Part shown: one piece after another, positions 1 through 5,740 of the stretch | Layout: every line of letters starts with the position of its first letter | How positions within the stretch are numbered: the first letter of the stretch is position 1 | NCBI GenBank assembly: GCA_031404155.1 | Contig: JANNGZ010000297.1 | Location: 1 to 6,454 of the forward strand | Reading direction: 5' to 3' | DNA: 6,454 bases | Origin: JANNGZ01 sp031404155 | GTDB lineage: Bacteria; Pseudomonadota; Gammaproteobacteria; Burkholderiales; Burkholderiaceae_C | Made by a program: the position numbers and the translations under genes | The notes under the pieces: generated by a model | Database searches by the model: none | What the model was told of the DNA's origin: nothing | The model's input: the letters and a program-made list of their open reading frames with translations, nothing else

Positions 1-28
1 GGCCGAGCGTGGATTCAGGAAAGCTCAT
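1..28 (-). CDS. nuoE: NADH-quinone oxidoreductase subunit E, first codons only (partial)
   Basis: An ATG on the minus strand at 28 overlaps the nuoD stop in an ATGA arrangement and opens a frame that runs off the left edge. Only nine codons are visible (MSFPESTLG). These residues do not identify the protein; the call rests on position, because nuoE (24-kDa, 2Fe-2S subunit of the NADH dehydrogenase module) follows nuoD in the standard nuo operon. The four-base overlap suggests translational coupling to nuoD. A weak GCGAG purine stretch precedes the start inside the nuoD 3' end. Confidence 0.62.
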
Positions 29-1278
29 CGATCGATCTCGCCGAACACGATGTCCATGGTGCCGATGACCGCCACCGCGTCGGCAATCATGTGGCCGCGC
101 GCCATCTCGTCGAGCGCGGCCAGGTGCGGGAAGCCGGGGGCACGAATCTTCAGCCGCCAGGGTTTGTTGGCGCCGTCGCTCACCAGGTAGATGCCGAACT
201 CGCCCTTGGGGTGTTCCACCGCGGCATAGGCCTCGCCCTCGGGCACGTGGAAACCTTCGGTGAAGAGCTTGAAGTGGTGGATCAGCTCTTCCATGTTGGA
301 CTTCATCTCCACCCGCGACGGCGGCGCCACCTTGTGGTTGGCGGTGATCACCGGGCCCGGGTTGGCGCGCAGCCAGTCCACGCACTGCCCGATGATGCGG
401 TTGCTCTGGCGCATCTCGGCCACACGCACCAGGTAGCGGTCGTAGGTGTCGCCGTTGACGCCCACCGGCACGTCGAAGTCCATGCCGGCATAGACGTCGT
501 AGGGCTGCGTCTTGCGCAGGTCCCACTCGATGCCCGAGCCACGCAACATCGGGCCGGTGAAGCCGAGGTTCAGCGCACGCTCGGGCGAGACCACGCCGAC
601 GCCCACGGTGCGCTGCTTCCAGATGCGGTTGTCGGTGAGCAGGGTTTCGTAGTCGTCGACGTTGTTCGGGAAGCGCTTGACGAAGTCCTCGATGAAGTCG
701 AGCAGCGAGCCTTCGCGGTTCTCGTTCAACTTGGCGATCGCCTTGGCGTTGCGGATCTTGTTGACCTGGTACTGCGGCATCGAGTCCGGCAGGTCGCGGT
801 AAACGCCGCCGGGGCGGAAGTACGCGGCATGCATGCGCGCGCCGGACACCGCTTCGTAGATGTCGAACAGGTCTTCGCGCTCGCGGAAGCAGTAGATCAG
901 GATGTTCATCGCGCCGCAGTCCAGGCCGTGCGCACCGAGCCAGAGCAGGTGGTTCAGCAGCCGCGTGATTTCGGCGAACATGACGCGGATGTACTGCGCG
1001 CGCTCGGGCACCTCGATGCCCATCAGCTTCTCGATCGCCAGGCAGTAGGCGTGCTCGTTGGCCATCATCGACACGTAGTCCAGGCGGTCCATGTAGGGCA
1101 GCGACTGGATGTACGTCTTGCTCTCGGCGAGCTTTTCGGTGGCGCGGTGGAGCAGGCCGATATGCGGGTCGGCGCGCTGGATCACCTCGCCATCGAGCTC
1201 GAGCACCAGGCGCAGCACGCCGTGCGCGGCCGGATGCTGCGGCCCGAAATTCAGCGTGTAGTTCTTGATTTCAGCCAT
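25..1278 (-). CDS. nuoD: NADH-quinone oxidoreductase (complex I) subunit D, 49-kDa subunit
   Basis: Encodes a 417-residue NuoD, full length for the family. It belongs to the peripheral arm at the membrane interface and, with NuoB, forms the quinone-reduction site. Visible hallmarks are FGPQHPAAHG at residues 11-20 and HIGLLHRATEKL at 39-50. H19 and Y68 correspond by position to the quinone-contacting His38 and Tyr87 of Thermus Nqo4. LLNHLLWLGAHGLDCGA lies near 107-123 and the terminal IGTMDIVFGEIDR is typical. The ATG at 1278 was chosen because homology begins at MAEIKNYTLNFGPQHP; an in-frame Met at 1398 would add 40 low-complexity residues translated from the spacer. A G-run at 1288-1294 lies 9 nt before the ATG and is the only ribosome-binding-like stretch. 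It belongs to the structured repeat in the 192-bp nuoC-nuoD gap, which is unusual spacing for this operon. Confidence 0.97.
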   Translation of the reverse strand: MAEIKNYTLNFGPQHPAAHGVLRLVLELDGEVIQRADPHIGLLHRATEKLAESKTYIQSLPYMDRLDYVSMMANEHAYCLAIEKLMGIEVPERAQYIRVMFAEITRLLNHLLWLGAHGLDCGAMNILIYCFREREDLFDIYEAVSGARMHAAYFRPGGVYRDLPDSMPQYQVNKIRNAKAIAKLNENREGSLLDFIEDFVKRFPNNVDDYETLLTDNRIWKQRTVGVGVVSPERALNLGFTGPMLRGSGIEWDLRKTQPYDVYAGMDFDVPVGVNGDTYDRYLVRVAEMRQSNRIIGQCVDWLRANPGPVITANHKVAPPSRVEMKSNMEELIHHFKLFTEGFHVPEGEAYAAVEHPKGEFGIYLVSDGANKPWRLKIRAPGFPHLAALDEMARGHMIADAVAVIGTMDIVFGEIDR

Positions 1279-1287
1279 GGACTTGGT

Positions 1288-1398
1288 CCCCCCCGAAGCG
1301 GCCTTCGGCCGCCTCCCCCCAGGGGGCCGAGGCTCGCGGCTCCAAGCCGACCCGCGTCGGCTTGGACGGGCCGAGGAATGGCCACGTCTCGCGGCCAT
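1288..1398 (-). repeat. Structured multi-hairpin element, copy 1 (nuoC-nuoD spacer)
   Basis: Read on the minus strand the element contains, in order, four stems. Hairpin A (1378-1398) has arms ATGGCCGCG and CGTGGCCAT, loop AGA and one G-U pair. Hairpin B (1341-1366) has perfect 11-bp arms TCCAAGCCGAC and GTCGGCTTGGA with loop GCGG. Hairpin C (about 1315-1328) is a C-run against a G-run. Hairpin D (1298-1312) is GCGGCC, loop GAA, GGCCGC. A 7-G run at 1288-1294 closes the element and lies directly before nuoD. A diverged copy lies in the nuoA-nuoB spacer in the opposite orientation. No open reading frame of credible quality is present. It is probably a dispersed intergenic repeat of the host lineage; function unknown. 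Confidence 0.8.
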
Positions 1399-1470
1399 GC
1401 GGCCTGCAAGGCCCGCCAGCGGCCTGGCGAAGCCAGCTCCGCGGCGTCCGCTCGGGAGAACTCGCGCGAG
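1399..1470 (-). other. Rest of nuoC-nuoD spacer: small inverted repeats
   Basis: This stretch between the nuoC stop and hairpin A of the repeat has no gene. It holds several short inverted repeats: GGCC, TGCAA, GGCC at 1401-1413; CTGGC, GAA, GCCAG at 1424-1436; and the 12-bp palindrome ACTCGCGCGAGT at 1460-1471, whose last base is the first base of the nuoC stop triplet on the plus strand. None is followed by a U-run on the transcript strand, so none looks like an intrinsic terminator. Together with copy 1 of the repeat they make the transcript between nuoC and nuoD almost continuously foldable. Confidence 0.55.
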
Positions 1471-2070
1471 TCATCTCAAGCCGCCGTATCGATCTTCGCG
1501 CACCACACGCGGCACCACCTCGCGCGGCTCGATCGTCACCGGCTGGTAGATGACGCGCTTTTGCTCGGGGTCGTAGCGCATCTCCACGTAACCGGAGACC
1601 GGGAAGTCCTTGCGCATCGGGTGGCCGATGAAGCCGTAGTCGGTGAGGATGCGGCGCAGGTCGACATGGCCGTCGAAGACGATGCCGAAGAGGTCGAAGG
1701 CCTCGCGCTCGAACCAGTTGGCCGAGTTCCAGAGCTCGTTGAGCGAGGCCACCATCGGCATGTCGTCGTCGGTGGCGAAGACCTTCAGGCGCAGGCGCCA
1801 GTTCTTGCTCACCGAAAGCAGGTGCGTCACCACCGCGTAGCGCCGGCCGTCGTAGGCTCCGTCCTTGTAGCCGCTGTAGTCGACGCCGCAGAGGTCGATC
1901 AGCTGCTCGAAGGCCAGCTCGGCCTGGTCGCGCAGCGAGGTGGCCACGCCCAGGTAGTCGGCCGCGGTCACGGTGACCGTGATCTCGCCACGCTCACGCT
2001 TGAAGGCCTTGATCCTGTCGCCCAGGCAGGCCTGCAGCGCAGCTTGCAACTTGTCGAGTTTGACGGTCAT
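1471..2070 (-). CDS. nuoC: NADH-quinone oxidoreductase (complex I) subunit C, 30-kDa subunit
   Basis: Encodes a 199-residue stand-alone NuoC, the usual form in betaproteobacteria (in E. coli it is fused to NuoD). It is a peripheral-arm subunit that packs against NuoD and NuoB and carries no cofactor. The family signature is clear: WFEREAFDLFGIVFDGH at 119-135, then DLRRILTDYGFIGHPMRKDFP at 137-157. The C-terminus VIYQPVTIEPREVVPRVVRE is characteristic of Burkholderiales homologues. The ATG at 2070 fits the family N-terminus (MTVKLDKLQAAL); upstream in-frame codons translate the nuoB end out of frame and were rejected. The ribosome binding site is weak (GAAGAA about 10 nt upstream). The gene lies 40 bp after nuoB. 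Confidence 0.96.
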   Translation of the reverse strand: MTVKLDKLQAALQACLGDRIKAFKRERGEITVTVTAADYLGVATSLRDQAELAFEQLIDLCGVDYSGYKDGAYDGRRYAVVTHLLSVSKNWRLRLKVFATDDDMPMVASLNELWNSANWFEREAFDLFGIVFDGHVDLRRILTDYGFIGHPMRKDFPVSGYVEMRYDPEQKRVIYQPVTIEPREVVPRVVREDRYGGLR

Positions 2071-2110
2071 CGGCTCGGGTTCTTCAACGCACTTGTGCTT
2101 GTGTTGCGCC

Positions 2111-2587
<477 letters not shown>

Positions 2588-2610
2588 GGCGAGACTCCAA
2601 TGTGAGACGC

Positions 2611-2636
2611 AGCGGCGGGCCGAGCGCCGGGCCGCT
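2611..2636 (-). repeat. Inverted repeat upstream of nuoB
   Basis: AGCGGC at 2611-2616 pairs with GCCGCT at 2631-2636, and GGC at 2618-2620 can pair with GCC at 2626-2628 inside it, giving a two-part stem with a small internal asymmetry. It lies 23 bp upstream of the nuoB start and just beyond copy 2 of the structured element. No U-run follows on the transcript strand. It may be part of a larger version of the element, but similarity to the nuoC-nuoD spacer is weak here. Confidence 0.5.
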
Positions 2637-2651
2637 CCCAAGCCGGCCCGC

Positions 2652-2763
2652 GCCAGCCGCGAGACGCGGCTGGCACTCCGGCTGTCCAAGCCCGCGCAGG
2701 CGGGCTTGGAGCCGCGGCCGTCGTTCCCCTCGGGGGATCGGCCGATGTACTCGTCGGACGAGG
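2652..2763 (+). repeat. Structured multi-hairpin element, copy 2 (nuoA-nuoB spacer, inverted)
   Basis: On the plus strand this matches copy 1 read on the minus strand. Hairpin A (2652-2674): perfect 10-bp arms GCCAGCCGCG and CGCGGCTGGC around loop AGA. Hairpin B (2685-2710): perfect 11-bp arms TCCAAGCCCGC and GCGGGCTTGGA around GCAG, followed by GCCGCG as in copy 1. Hairpin C (2725-2737): TCCCC, TCG, GGGGA. CGGCCGA follows at 2739-2745, as in copy 1. A final hairpin, CTCGT, CGG, ACGAG (2750-2762), ends just before the nuoA stop. The element is antisense relative to nuo transcription, although the RNA complement would still fold. A second CCAAGCC at 2638-2644 offers an alternative partner for GGCTTGG at 2703-2709. 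Confidence 0.8.
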
Positions 2764-2773
2764 GGCTCCATGT

Positions 2774-3133
2774 CTATTCCCAATCGAGGGCACCCTTCTT
2801 CCACTCGTAGACGAAGCCCACCAGCAGGATCGCGAGGAAGACGAAGCCGGCGAGCGTGCCGGTCCAGCCGATTTCCTTCAGCGCCACCGCCCAGGGGAAG
2901 AAAAACGCGATCTCGAGGTCGAACAGGATGAACAGGATCGCGACGAGGTAGTAGCGCACGTCGAACTTCATGCGTGCGTCCTCGAAGGCCTCGAAGCCGC
3001 ATTCGTAGGGGCTGTTCTTGCGCGCGTCGGGCCGGTTGGGGCCGAGCAGGAAGCCGAGCAACTGCGGCGCCACGCCGACGCCGACGCCGACGAGGATGAA
3101 CAGGATGACAGGGAGGTACTGCTGCAGGTCCAT
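2774..3133 (-). CDS. nuoA: NADH-quinone oxidoreductase (complex I) subunit A, membrane subunit
   Basis: Encodes a 119-residue NuoA (ND3 homologue), the usual length in this group. It is an inner-membrane subunit next to the quinone-entry region. Three hydrophobic segments are visible at about 7-30, 61-82 and 91-110. The cytoplasmic loop between the first two carries the family signature NSPYECGFEAF (40-50) with the conserved C45. The second segment contains FDLE with D72 and E74, equivalents of the functionally important acidic pair of E. coli NuoA. The ATG at 3133 gives the standard MDLQQYLPVILF start; the frame stays open upstream into the tRNA but that is not protein-like. No strong Shine-Dalgarno is seen; AAAGAA occurs twice in the 16-bp tandem repeat just upstream. 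It is the first gene of the nuo operon, 99 bp after tRNA-Leu. Confidence 0.96.
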   Translation of the reverse strand: MDLQQYLPVILFILVGVGVGVAPQLLGFLLGPNRPDARKNSPYECGFEAFEDARMKFDVRYYLVAILFILFDLEIAFFFPWAVALKEIGWTGTLAGFVFLAILLVGFVYEWKKGALDWE

Positions 3134-3138
3134 CGCGT

Positions 3139-3170
3139 CGGCGGTTCTTTGGGGCGGCGGTTCTTTGGGG
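3139..3170 (-). repeat. Perfect 16-bp tandem duplication in the nuoA leader
   Basis: The unit CGGCGGTTCTTTGGGG (plus strand) occurs twice back to back at 3139-3154 and 3155-3170, followed by CGG of a third start. On the transcript each unit reads CCCCAAAGAACCGCCG. The nearer copy ends 5 nt before the nuoA ATG, so the duplication puts two copies of an AAAGAA purine stretch in the leader. Confidence 0.9.
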
Positions 3171-3232
3171 CGGCCTTCGGGGGCTGGCACAGGCCATCGC
3201 GGACGGTGCTTGTGCGTACCCAAAATCGATGT

Positions 3233-3317
3233 TGGTGCCGACGGCGAGACTCGAACTCGCACAGCTTTCGCCACTACCCCCTCAAGATAGCGTGTCTACC
3301 AGTTTCACCACGTCGGC
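3233..3317 (-). tRNA. tRNA-Leu (anticodon GAG)
   Basis: An 85-nt class II tRNA with encoded 3' CCA (complement of 3233-3235). The 7-bp acceptor stem pairs GCCGACG with CGTCGGC. The anticodon stem is CTATC/GGTAG with one T-G pair around loop TTGAGGG, giving anticodon GAG at 3281-3283, which reads CUC and CUU. A long variable arm (GGC, GAAA, GCT core) and T arm GCGAG, TTCGAGT, CTCGC follow. The body closely resembles E. coli tRNA-Leu(GAG). It lies between secG and nuoA, an arrangement familiar in betaproteobacteria. No promoter is evident in the 99 bp between it and nuoA, so nuo mRNA may be made as a read-through of the tRNA precursor. Confidence 0.97.
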
Positions 3318-3372
3318 GGTGCTCGAATCTGCTGTCGGCTCGCATGAGGCAGGGCTTGCCGGTCAGCTTTGA

Positions 3373-3378
3373 ATTCTA
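3373..3378 (-). promoter_or_regulatory. Possible -10 hexamer upstream of tRNA-Leu
   Basis: The minus strand reads TAGAAT here (5 of 6 matches to TATAAT) in the one clearly AT-richer patch of the secG-tRNA gap, about 55 bp before the tRNA 5' end. No convincing TTGACA-like hexamer occurs 16-18 bp further upstream (the region reads around CCGGAAC), so this is a weak candidate promoter for tRNA-Leu and perhaps the nuo operon. Confidence 0.3.
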
Positions 3379-3412
3379 AGCGGAAATCATTGCGGTTCCG
3401 GTGCCTGCGCCT

Positions 3413-3463
3413 GCCGCCAAGCGGCGTGCACAGGGTGTGCGAGGCCGCTTGCGCGGGCCGCGC
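3413..3463 (-). other. Three consecutive small GC hairpins after secG
   Basis: Directly after the secG stop come three short inverted repeats: GCGCG, GGC, CGCGC at 3451-3463; GCACA, GGG, TGTGC at 3428-3440; and GCCGC, CAA, GCGGC at 3413-3425. Each has a 5-bp stem and 3-nt loop. None has a following U-run on the transcript strand, so they are not canonical intrinsic terminators. They could slow or protect the 3' end of the secG message, or be a by-product of high GC content. Confidence 0.45.
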
Positions 3464-3895
3464 TTACTTGGTTGGAATCACCGCGCCGGATGCAGCCGGC
3501 GCGGCCGGTGCCGCCGGAACCACCACCGCCGCCGGCGCGGCCGCGGGGATCTGGGCCGGGGCTGACGCCGCGGGCGCTGCGCCTGAAGCCGCACTCGCCG
3601 CAGGCGCTGCGCGGTCGAGCACGCTGCCGCCACCAGCGCCGGCGCGCGCGATGGCGCCGACGTTGCCGAAGTAGGCCAACGCGAGCGTGCAAGCGAAGAA
3701 GATCGCGGCGCAGACCGCCGTCGACCGCGACAGGAAGTTGGCGCTGCCGGTGGCGCCGAAGAGGCTGCCCGAGGCACCGCTGCCGAAGGACGCGCCCATG
3801 TCGGCGCCCTTGCCATGCTGGATCAACACAAGGCCGATCATCACCAGCGCGGTGAGCAGCTGCAAGGCCAGCACGATGTTCATCCAGATCTGCAT
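3464..3895 (-). CDS. secG: Protein translocase subunit SecG with long Ala/Pro tail
   Basis: Encodes a 143-residue SecG, the small inner-membrane partner of SecY and SecE in Sec protein export. Two membrane segments are visible at about 5-25 and 57-78. Between them is the conserved stretch LVLIQHGKGADMGASFGSGASGSLFG (22-47) followed by GSANFLSRSTA (50-60), diagnostic for the family. Residues from about 83 to the end form a low-complexity tail of Ala, Pro, Gly and Val, making the protein longer than the 110-residue E. coli SecG; such tails vary among betaproteobacteria. The ATG at 3895 has a GGAG at 3906-3909, 10 nt upstream. An internal Met at residue 5 lacks a ribosome binding site. It lies 46 bp after tpiA and is probably co-transcribed with it. 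Confidence 0.94.
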   Translation of the reverse strand: MQIWMNIVLALQLLTALVMIGLVLIQHGKGADMGASFGSGASGSLFGATGSANFLSRSTAVCAAIFFACTLALAYFGNVGAIARAGAGGGSVLDRAAPAASAASGAAPAASAPAQIPAAAPAAVVVPAAPAAPAASGAVIPTK

Positions 3896-3941
3896 TTAGC
3901 TTTTACTCCAGTGGTTCGATTCAGCGGTGCGTGAAGCGGGC

Positions 3942-4685
3942 TCAGCCCGTGGCGCGACAGATGGCGACGAAGTCGGCCGCCTTCAGCGACGCGCCGCCGA
4001 TCAGGCCGCCGTCGATGTCGCCCTGCGCAAACAGCGTGGCGGCGTTGTCGGGTTTGACGCTGCCGCCGTAAAGGATCTTCATGCCGTCGGCATGCGCCGT
4101 GGCCGCCTTGAGCTGCGCGCGCAGCAGCGCGTGCACCTCCTGCGCCTGCTCCGGCGTGGCGGTGCGCCCGGTGCCGATCGCCCACACCGGCTCGTAGGCC
4201 ACCACCATCTCGCCGGCGCAATGAGCCAGGGTGTGGATCACGGACGAGAGCTGGCGTTTGACCACTGCCGCGGTCTCGCCCGCCTCGCGCTGGGCCAGGG
4301 TTTCGCCCACGCACACGATCGGCGTCACGCCGCGAGCCAGCGCGGCCATGGCCTTGTCGGCCACGAGCTGGTCGCTTTCGGCATGCAGCGCGCGGCGTTC
4401 GGAGTGGCCGACGATGACGTAGCGGCAGCCGAACTCGTGCAGCATGCCGGCCGACACTTCGCCGGTGAACGCGCCCTGCTCGTGCGCCGAACAATCCTGC
4501 GCACCCCAGCGCACGTCGCTGCCGGCCAGCGCCACCGCGGTTTCGGAGAGGAACGGGAAGGGCACGCACACCGCCACGTCCAGGCCGAACGGCCCGGCGT
4601 TCAGGATGCCTTCGATCAGCTCGGCATTGGCCTTGTGGCTGCCATGCATCTTCCAGTTGCCGACGACGAGTTTTTTGCGTGCCAT
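3942..4685 (-). CDS. tpiA: Triosephosphate isomerase
   Basis: Encodes a 247-residue cytosolic TIM-barrel enzyme that interconverts dihydroxyacetone phosphate and glyceraldehyde 3-phosphate in glycolysis and gluconeogenesis. All catalytic elements are present: N10 and K12 in VVGNWKMHG, the electrophilic H94 in VIVGHSERR (90-98), the catalytic base E165 in AYEPVWAIGTG (163-173) with the mobile loop 6 after it, and phosphate-binding YGGSV (206-210) and GGLIGGASL (226-234). Length is normal. The ATG at 4685 gives the family start MARKKLVVGNWKMHG; a GTG at 4694 would add three residues, but GGAG at 4698-4701 would then be only 3 nt away. GGGTGA lies 5 nt before the chosen ATG. It starts 19 bp after the oxidoreductase gene. 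Confidence 0.97.
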   Translation of the reverse strand: MARKKLVVGNWKMHGSHKANAELIEGILNAGPFGLDVAVCVPFPFLSETAVALAGSDVRWGAQDCSAHEQGAFTGEVSAGMLHEFGCRYVIVGHSERRALHAESDQLVADKAMAALARGVTPIVCVGETLAQREAGETAAVVKRQLSSVIHTLAHCAGEMVVAYEPVWAIGTGRTATPEQAQEVHALLRAQLKAATAHADGMKILYGGSVKPDNAATLFAQGDIDGGLIGGASLKAADFVAICRATG

Positions 4686-4704
4686 CTTGTTCACCCGCTC
4701 CGTT

Positions 4705-5691
4705 TCACCAGCTCAGGACGATCTTGCCGACATGGGTGCTCGACTCCATCAGCGCATGCGCCTTGGCCGCCTCGGCCGCCGGGAACACGCTGTGGATCAC
4801 CGGCTTGATGCGGCCGGCTTCGATCAGCGGCCACACCTGTTCGCGCAGCGCCTGCGCCAGCACCGTCTTGTAGGCGATGGTGCGCGGGCGCAGCGTGGAG
4901 CCGGTGATCGCGATGCGCTTGCGCAGCAGCGTGCCGGCATTGACCTCGCTCTTCACACCACCCTGCACCGCGATGACCGCGATGCGGCCGTCGTCGGCAA
5001 CACATTCCACTTCGCGCCCGAGGTAGTCGCCGGCGACCATGTCGAGCACCACGTCGACGCCGCGGCCGTCGCTGAGGCGTTTGACCTCGGCAACGAAGTC
5101 CTGGGTGCGGTAGTTGATCGCATGGTCGGCGCCGATCTCGACGCAGGCCTGGCACTTCTCGTCGCTGCCCGCGGTGACGATCACCTTCGCGCCGATCGCC
5201 TTGGCGAGCTGGATCGCGGTGACGCCGATGCCACTGGACCCGCCCTGCACCAGCAGCGTCTCGCCGGCCTGGAGGCCAGCGATGTGGAACACGTTCTGCC
5301 ACACAGTGAAGAAGGTTTCCGGCAGGCTCGCCGCTTCGATATCGGTCAGGCCCTTGGGCACCGGCAGGCATTGCCCGATGGGCGCGACGCAGGCCTGGGC
5401 ATAGCCGCCGCCGGCGACCAGCGCACAGACACGGTCGCCGAGCTTGAAACCGGCCGCGGCGAGTTCGGCCGCGTCGCCACCAGCCACCGTGCCGGCGATC
5501 TCCAGCCCGGGCAGGTCCGACACGCCGGGCGGCATCGGGTACAGGCCCTTGCGTTGCAGCACGTCGGGCCGGTTGATGCCGCAGGCGGTGACCGCCACCA
5601 GCATTTCACCGGCACGCGGCACCGGAGCCGGGCGCTCGCACGGCACCAGCACTTCCGGGCCACCGGGTTGGCGGATCTCGATTGCTTTCAT
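4705..5691 (-). CDS. NAD(P)H quinone oxidoreductase, zinc-less MDR family (PIG3-like)
   Basis: Encodes a 328-residue soluble medium-chain dehydrogenase/reductase. N-terminal GroES-like substrate domain: MKAIEIRQPGGPEVL, then CGINRPDVLQRKGLYPMPPG at 37-56 and PGLEIAGTV at 61-69. The Rossmann domain has VQGGSSGIGVTAIQLAKA (148-165) and VIVTAGSDEKC (170-180). The residues that bind catalytic and structural zinc in alcohol dehydrogenases are missing, placing it in the quinone-oxidoreductase branch. The NRPD motif, YPMPPG and overall length match the PIG3/TP53I3-like subgroup (one-electron quinone reduction with NADPH); the true substrate cannot be read from sequence. The ATG at 5691 has GAGG at 5699-5702, 7 nt upstream. 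It sits between pnp and tpiA and may share their transcript. Confidence 0.9.
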   Translation of the reverse strand: MKAIEIRQPGGPEVLVPCERPAPVPRAGEMLVAVTACGINRPDVLQRKGLYPMPPGVSDLPGLEIAGTVAGGDAAELAAAGFKLGDRVCALVAGGGYAQACVAPIGQCLPVPKGLTDIEAASLPETFFTVWQNVFHIAGLQAGETLLVQGGSSGIGVTAIQLAKAIGAKVIVTAGSDEKCQACVEIGADHAINYRTQDFVAEVKRLSDGRGVDVVLDMVAGDYLGREVECVADDGRIAVIAVQGGVKSEVNAGTLLRKRIAITGSTLRPRTIAYKTVLAQALREQVWPLIEAGRIKPVIHSVFPAAEAAKAHALMESSTHVGKIVLSW

Positions 5692-5707
5692 GGTTTCGCC
5701 TCGGAGC

Positions 5708-5734
5708 GCGCCAGGGGCCGCTGGCCCCCGGCGC
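5708..5734 (-). other. Strong hairpin between pnp and the oxidoreductase gene
   Basis: On the transcript strand GCGCC-G-GGGGCC pairs with GGCCCC-U-GGCGC around the loop AGC: a 12-bp stem in which the one non-Watson-Crick position is a G-U pair in RNA (an A-C mismatch on the plus strand). It lies in the 49-bp gap, 6 bp past the pnp stop, and its distal side approaches the GAGG ribosome binding site of the next gene. No U-run follows, so it is not a standard intrinsic terminator; it could stabilise the pnp 3' end or tune read-through. Confidence 0.65.
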
Positions 5735-5740
5735 TACAGG

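Noticed and set aside
1279..1398. N-terminal extension of nuoD to an in-frame Met at 1398
   Set aside because: The 40 extra residues translate hairpin DNA, are Arg/Pro/Gly-rich and precede the normal family start; the ATG at 1278 has a suitably spaced G-run.
1290..1470. An intrinsic terminator or a small gene in the nuoC-nuoD spacer
   Set aside because: Strong stems exist but no U-run follows any of them on the transcript strand, and the frames that cross the spacer lack protein character.
2588..2773. A CRISPR array suggested by repeated palindromes
   Set aside because: The stems differ from each other and are not regularly spaced by unique spacers; they are parts of one structured element.
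3134..3274. Upstream extension of nuoA through the tandem repeat into the tRNA
   Set aside because: The added residues would be encoded by tRNA-Leu sequence, and the family N-terminus begins at MDLQQYLPVILF.
3472..3855. Plus-strand and alternative minus-strand frames across secG
   Set aside because: They arise from the low-complexity GC-rich secG tail; only the minus frame at 3464-3895 shows the conserved SecG core and membrane segments.
4686..4694. GTG start at 4694 for tpiA
   Set aside because: It would place GGAG only 3 nt upstream and add three residues not usual in the family; ATG 4685 gives the standard MARKKLVVGNWKM start.
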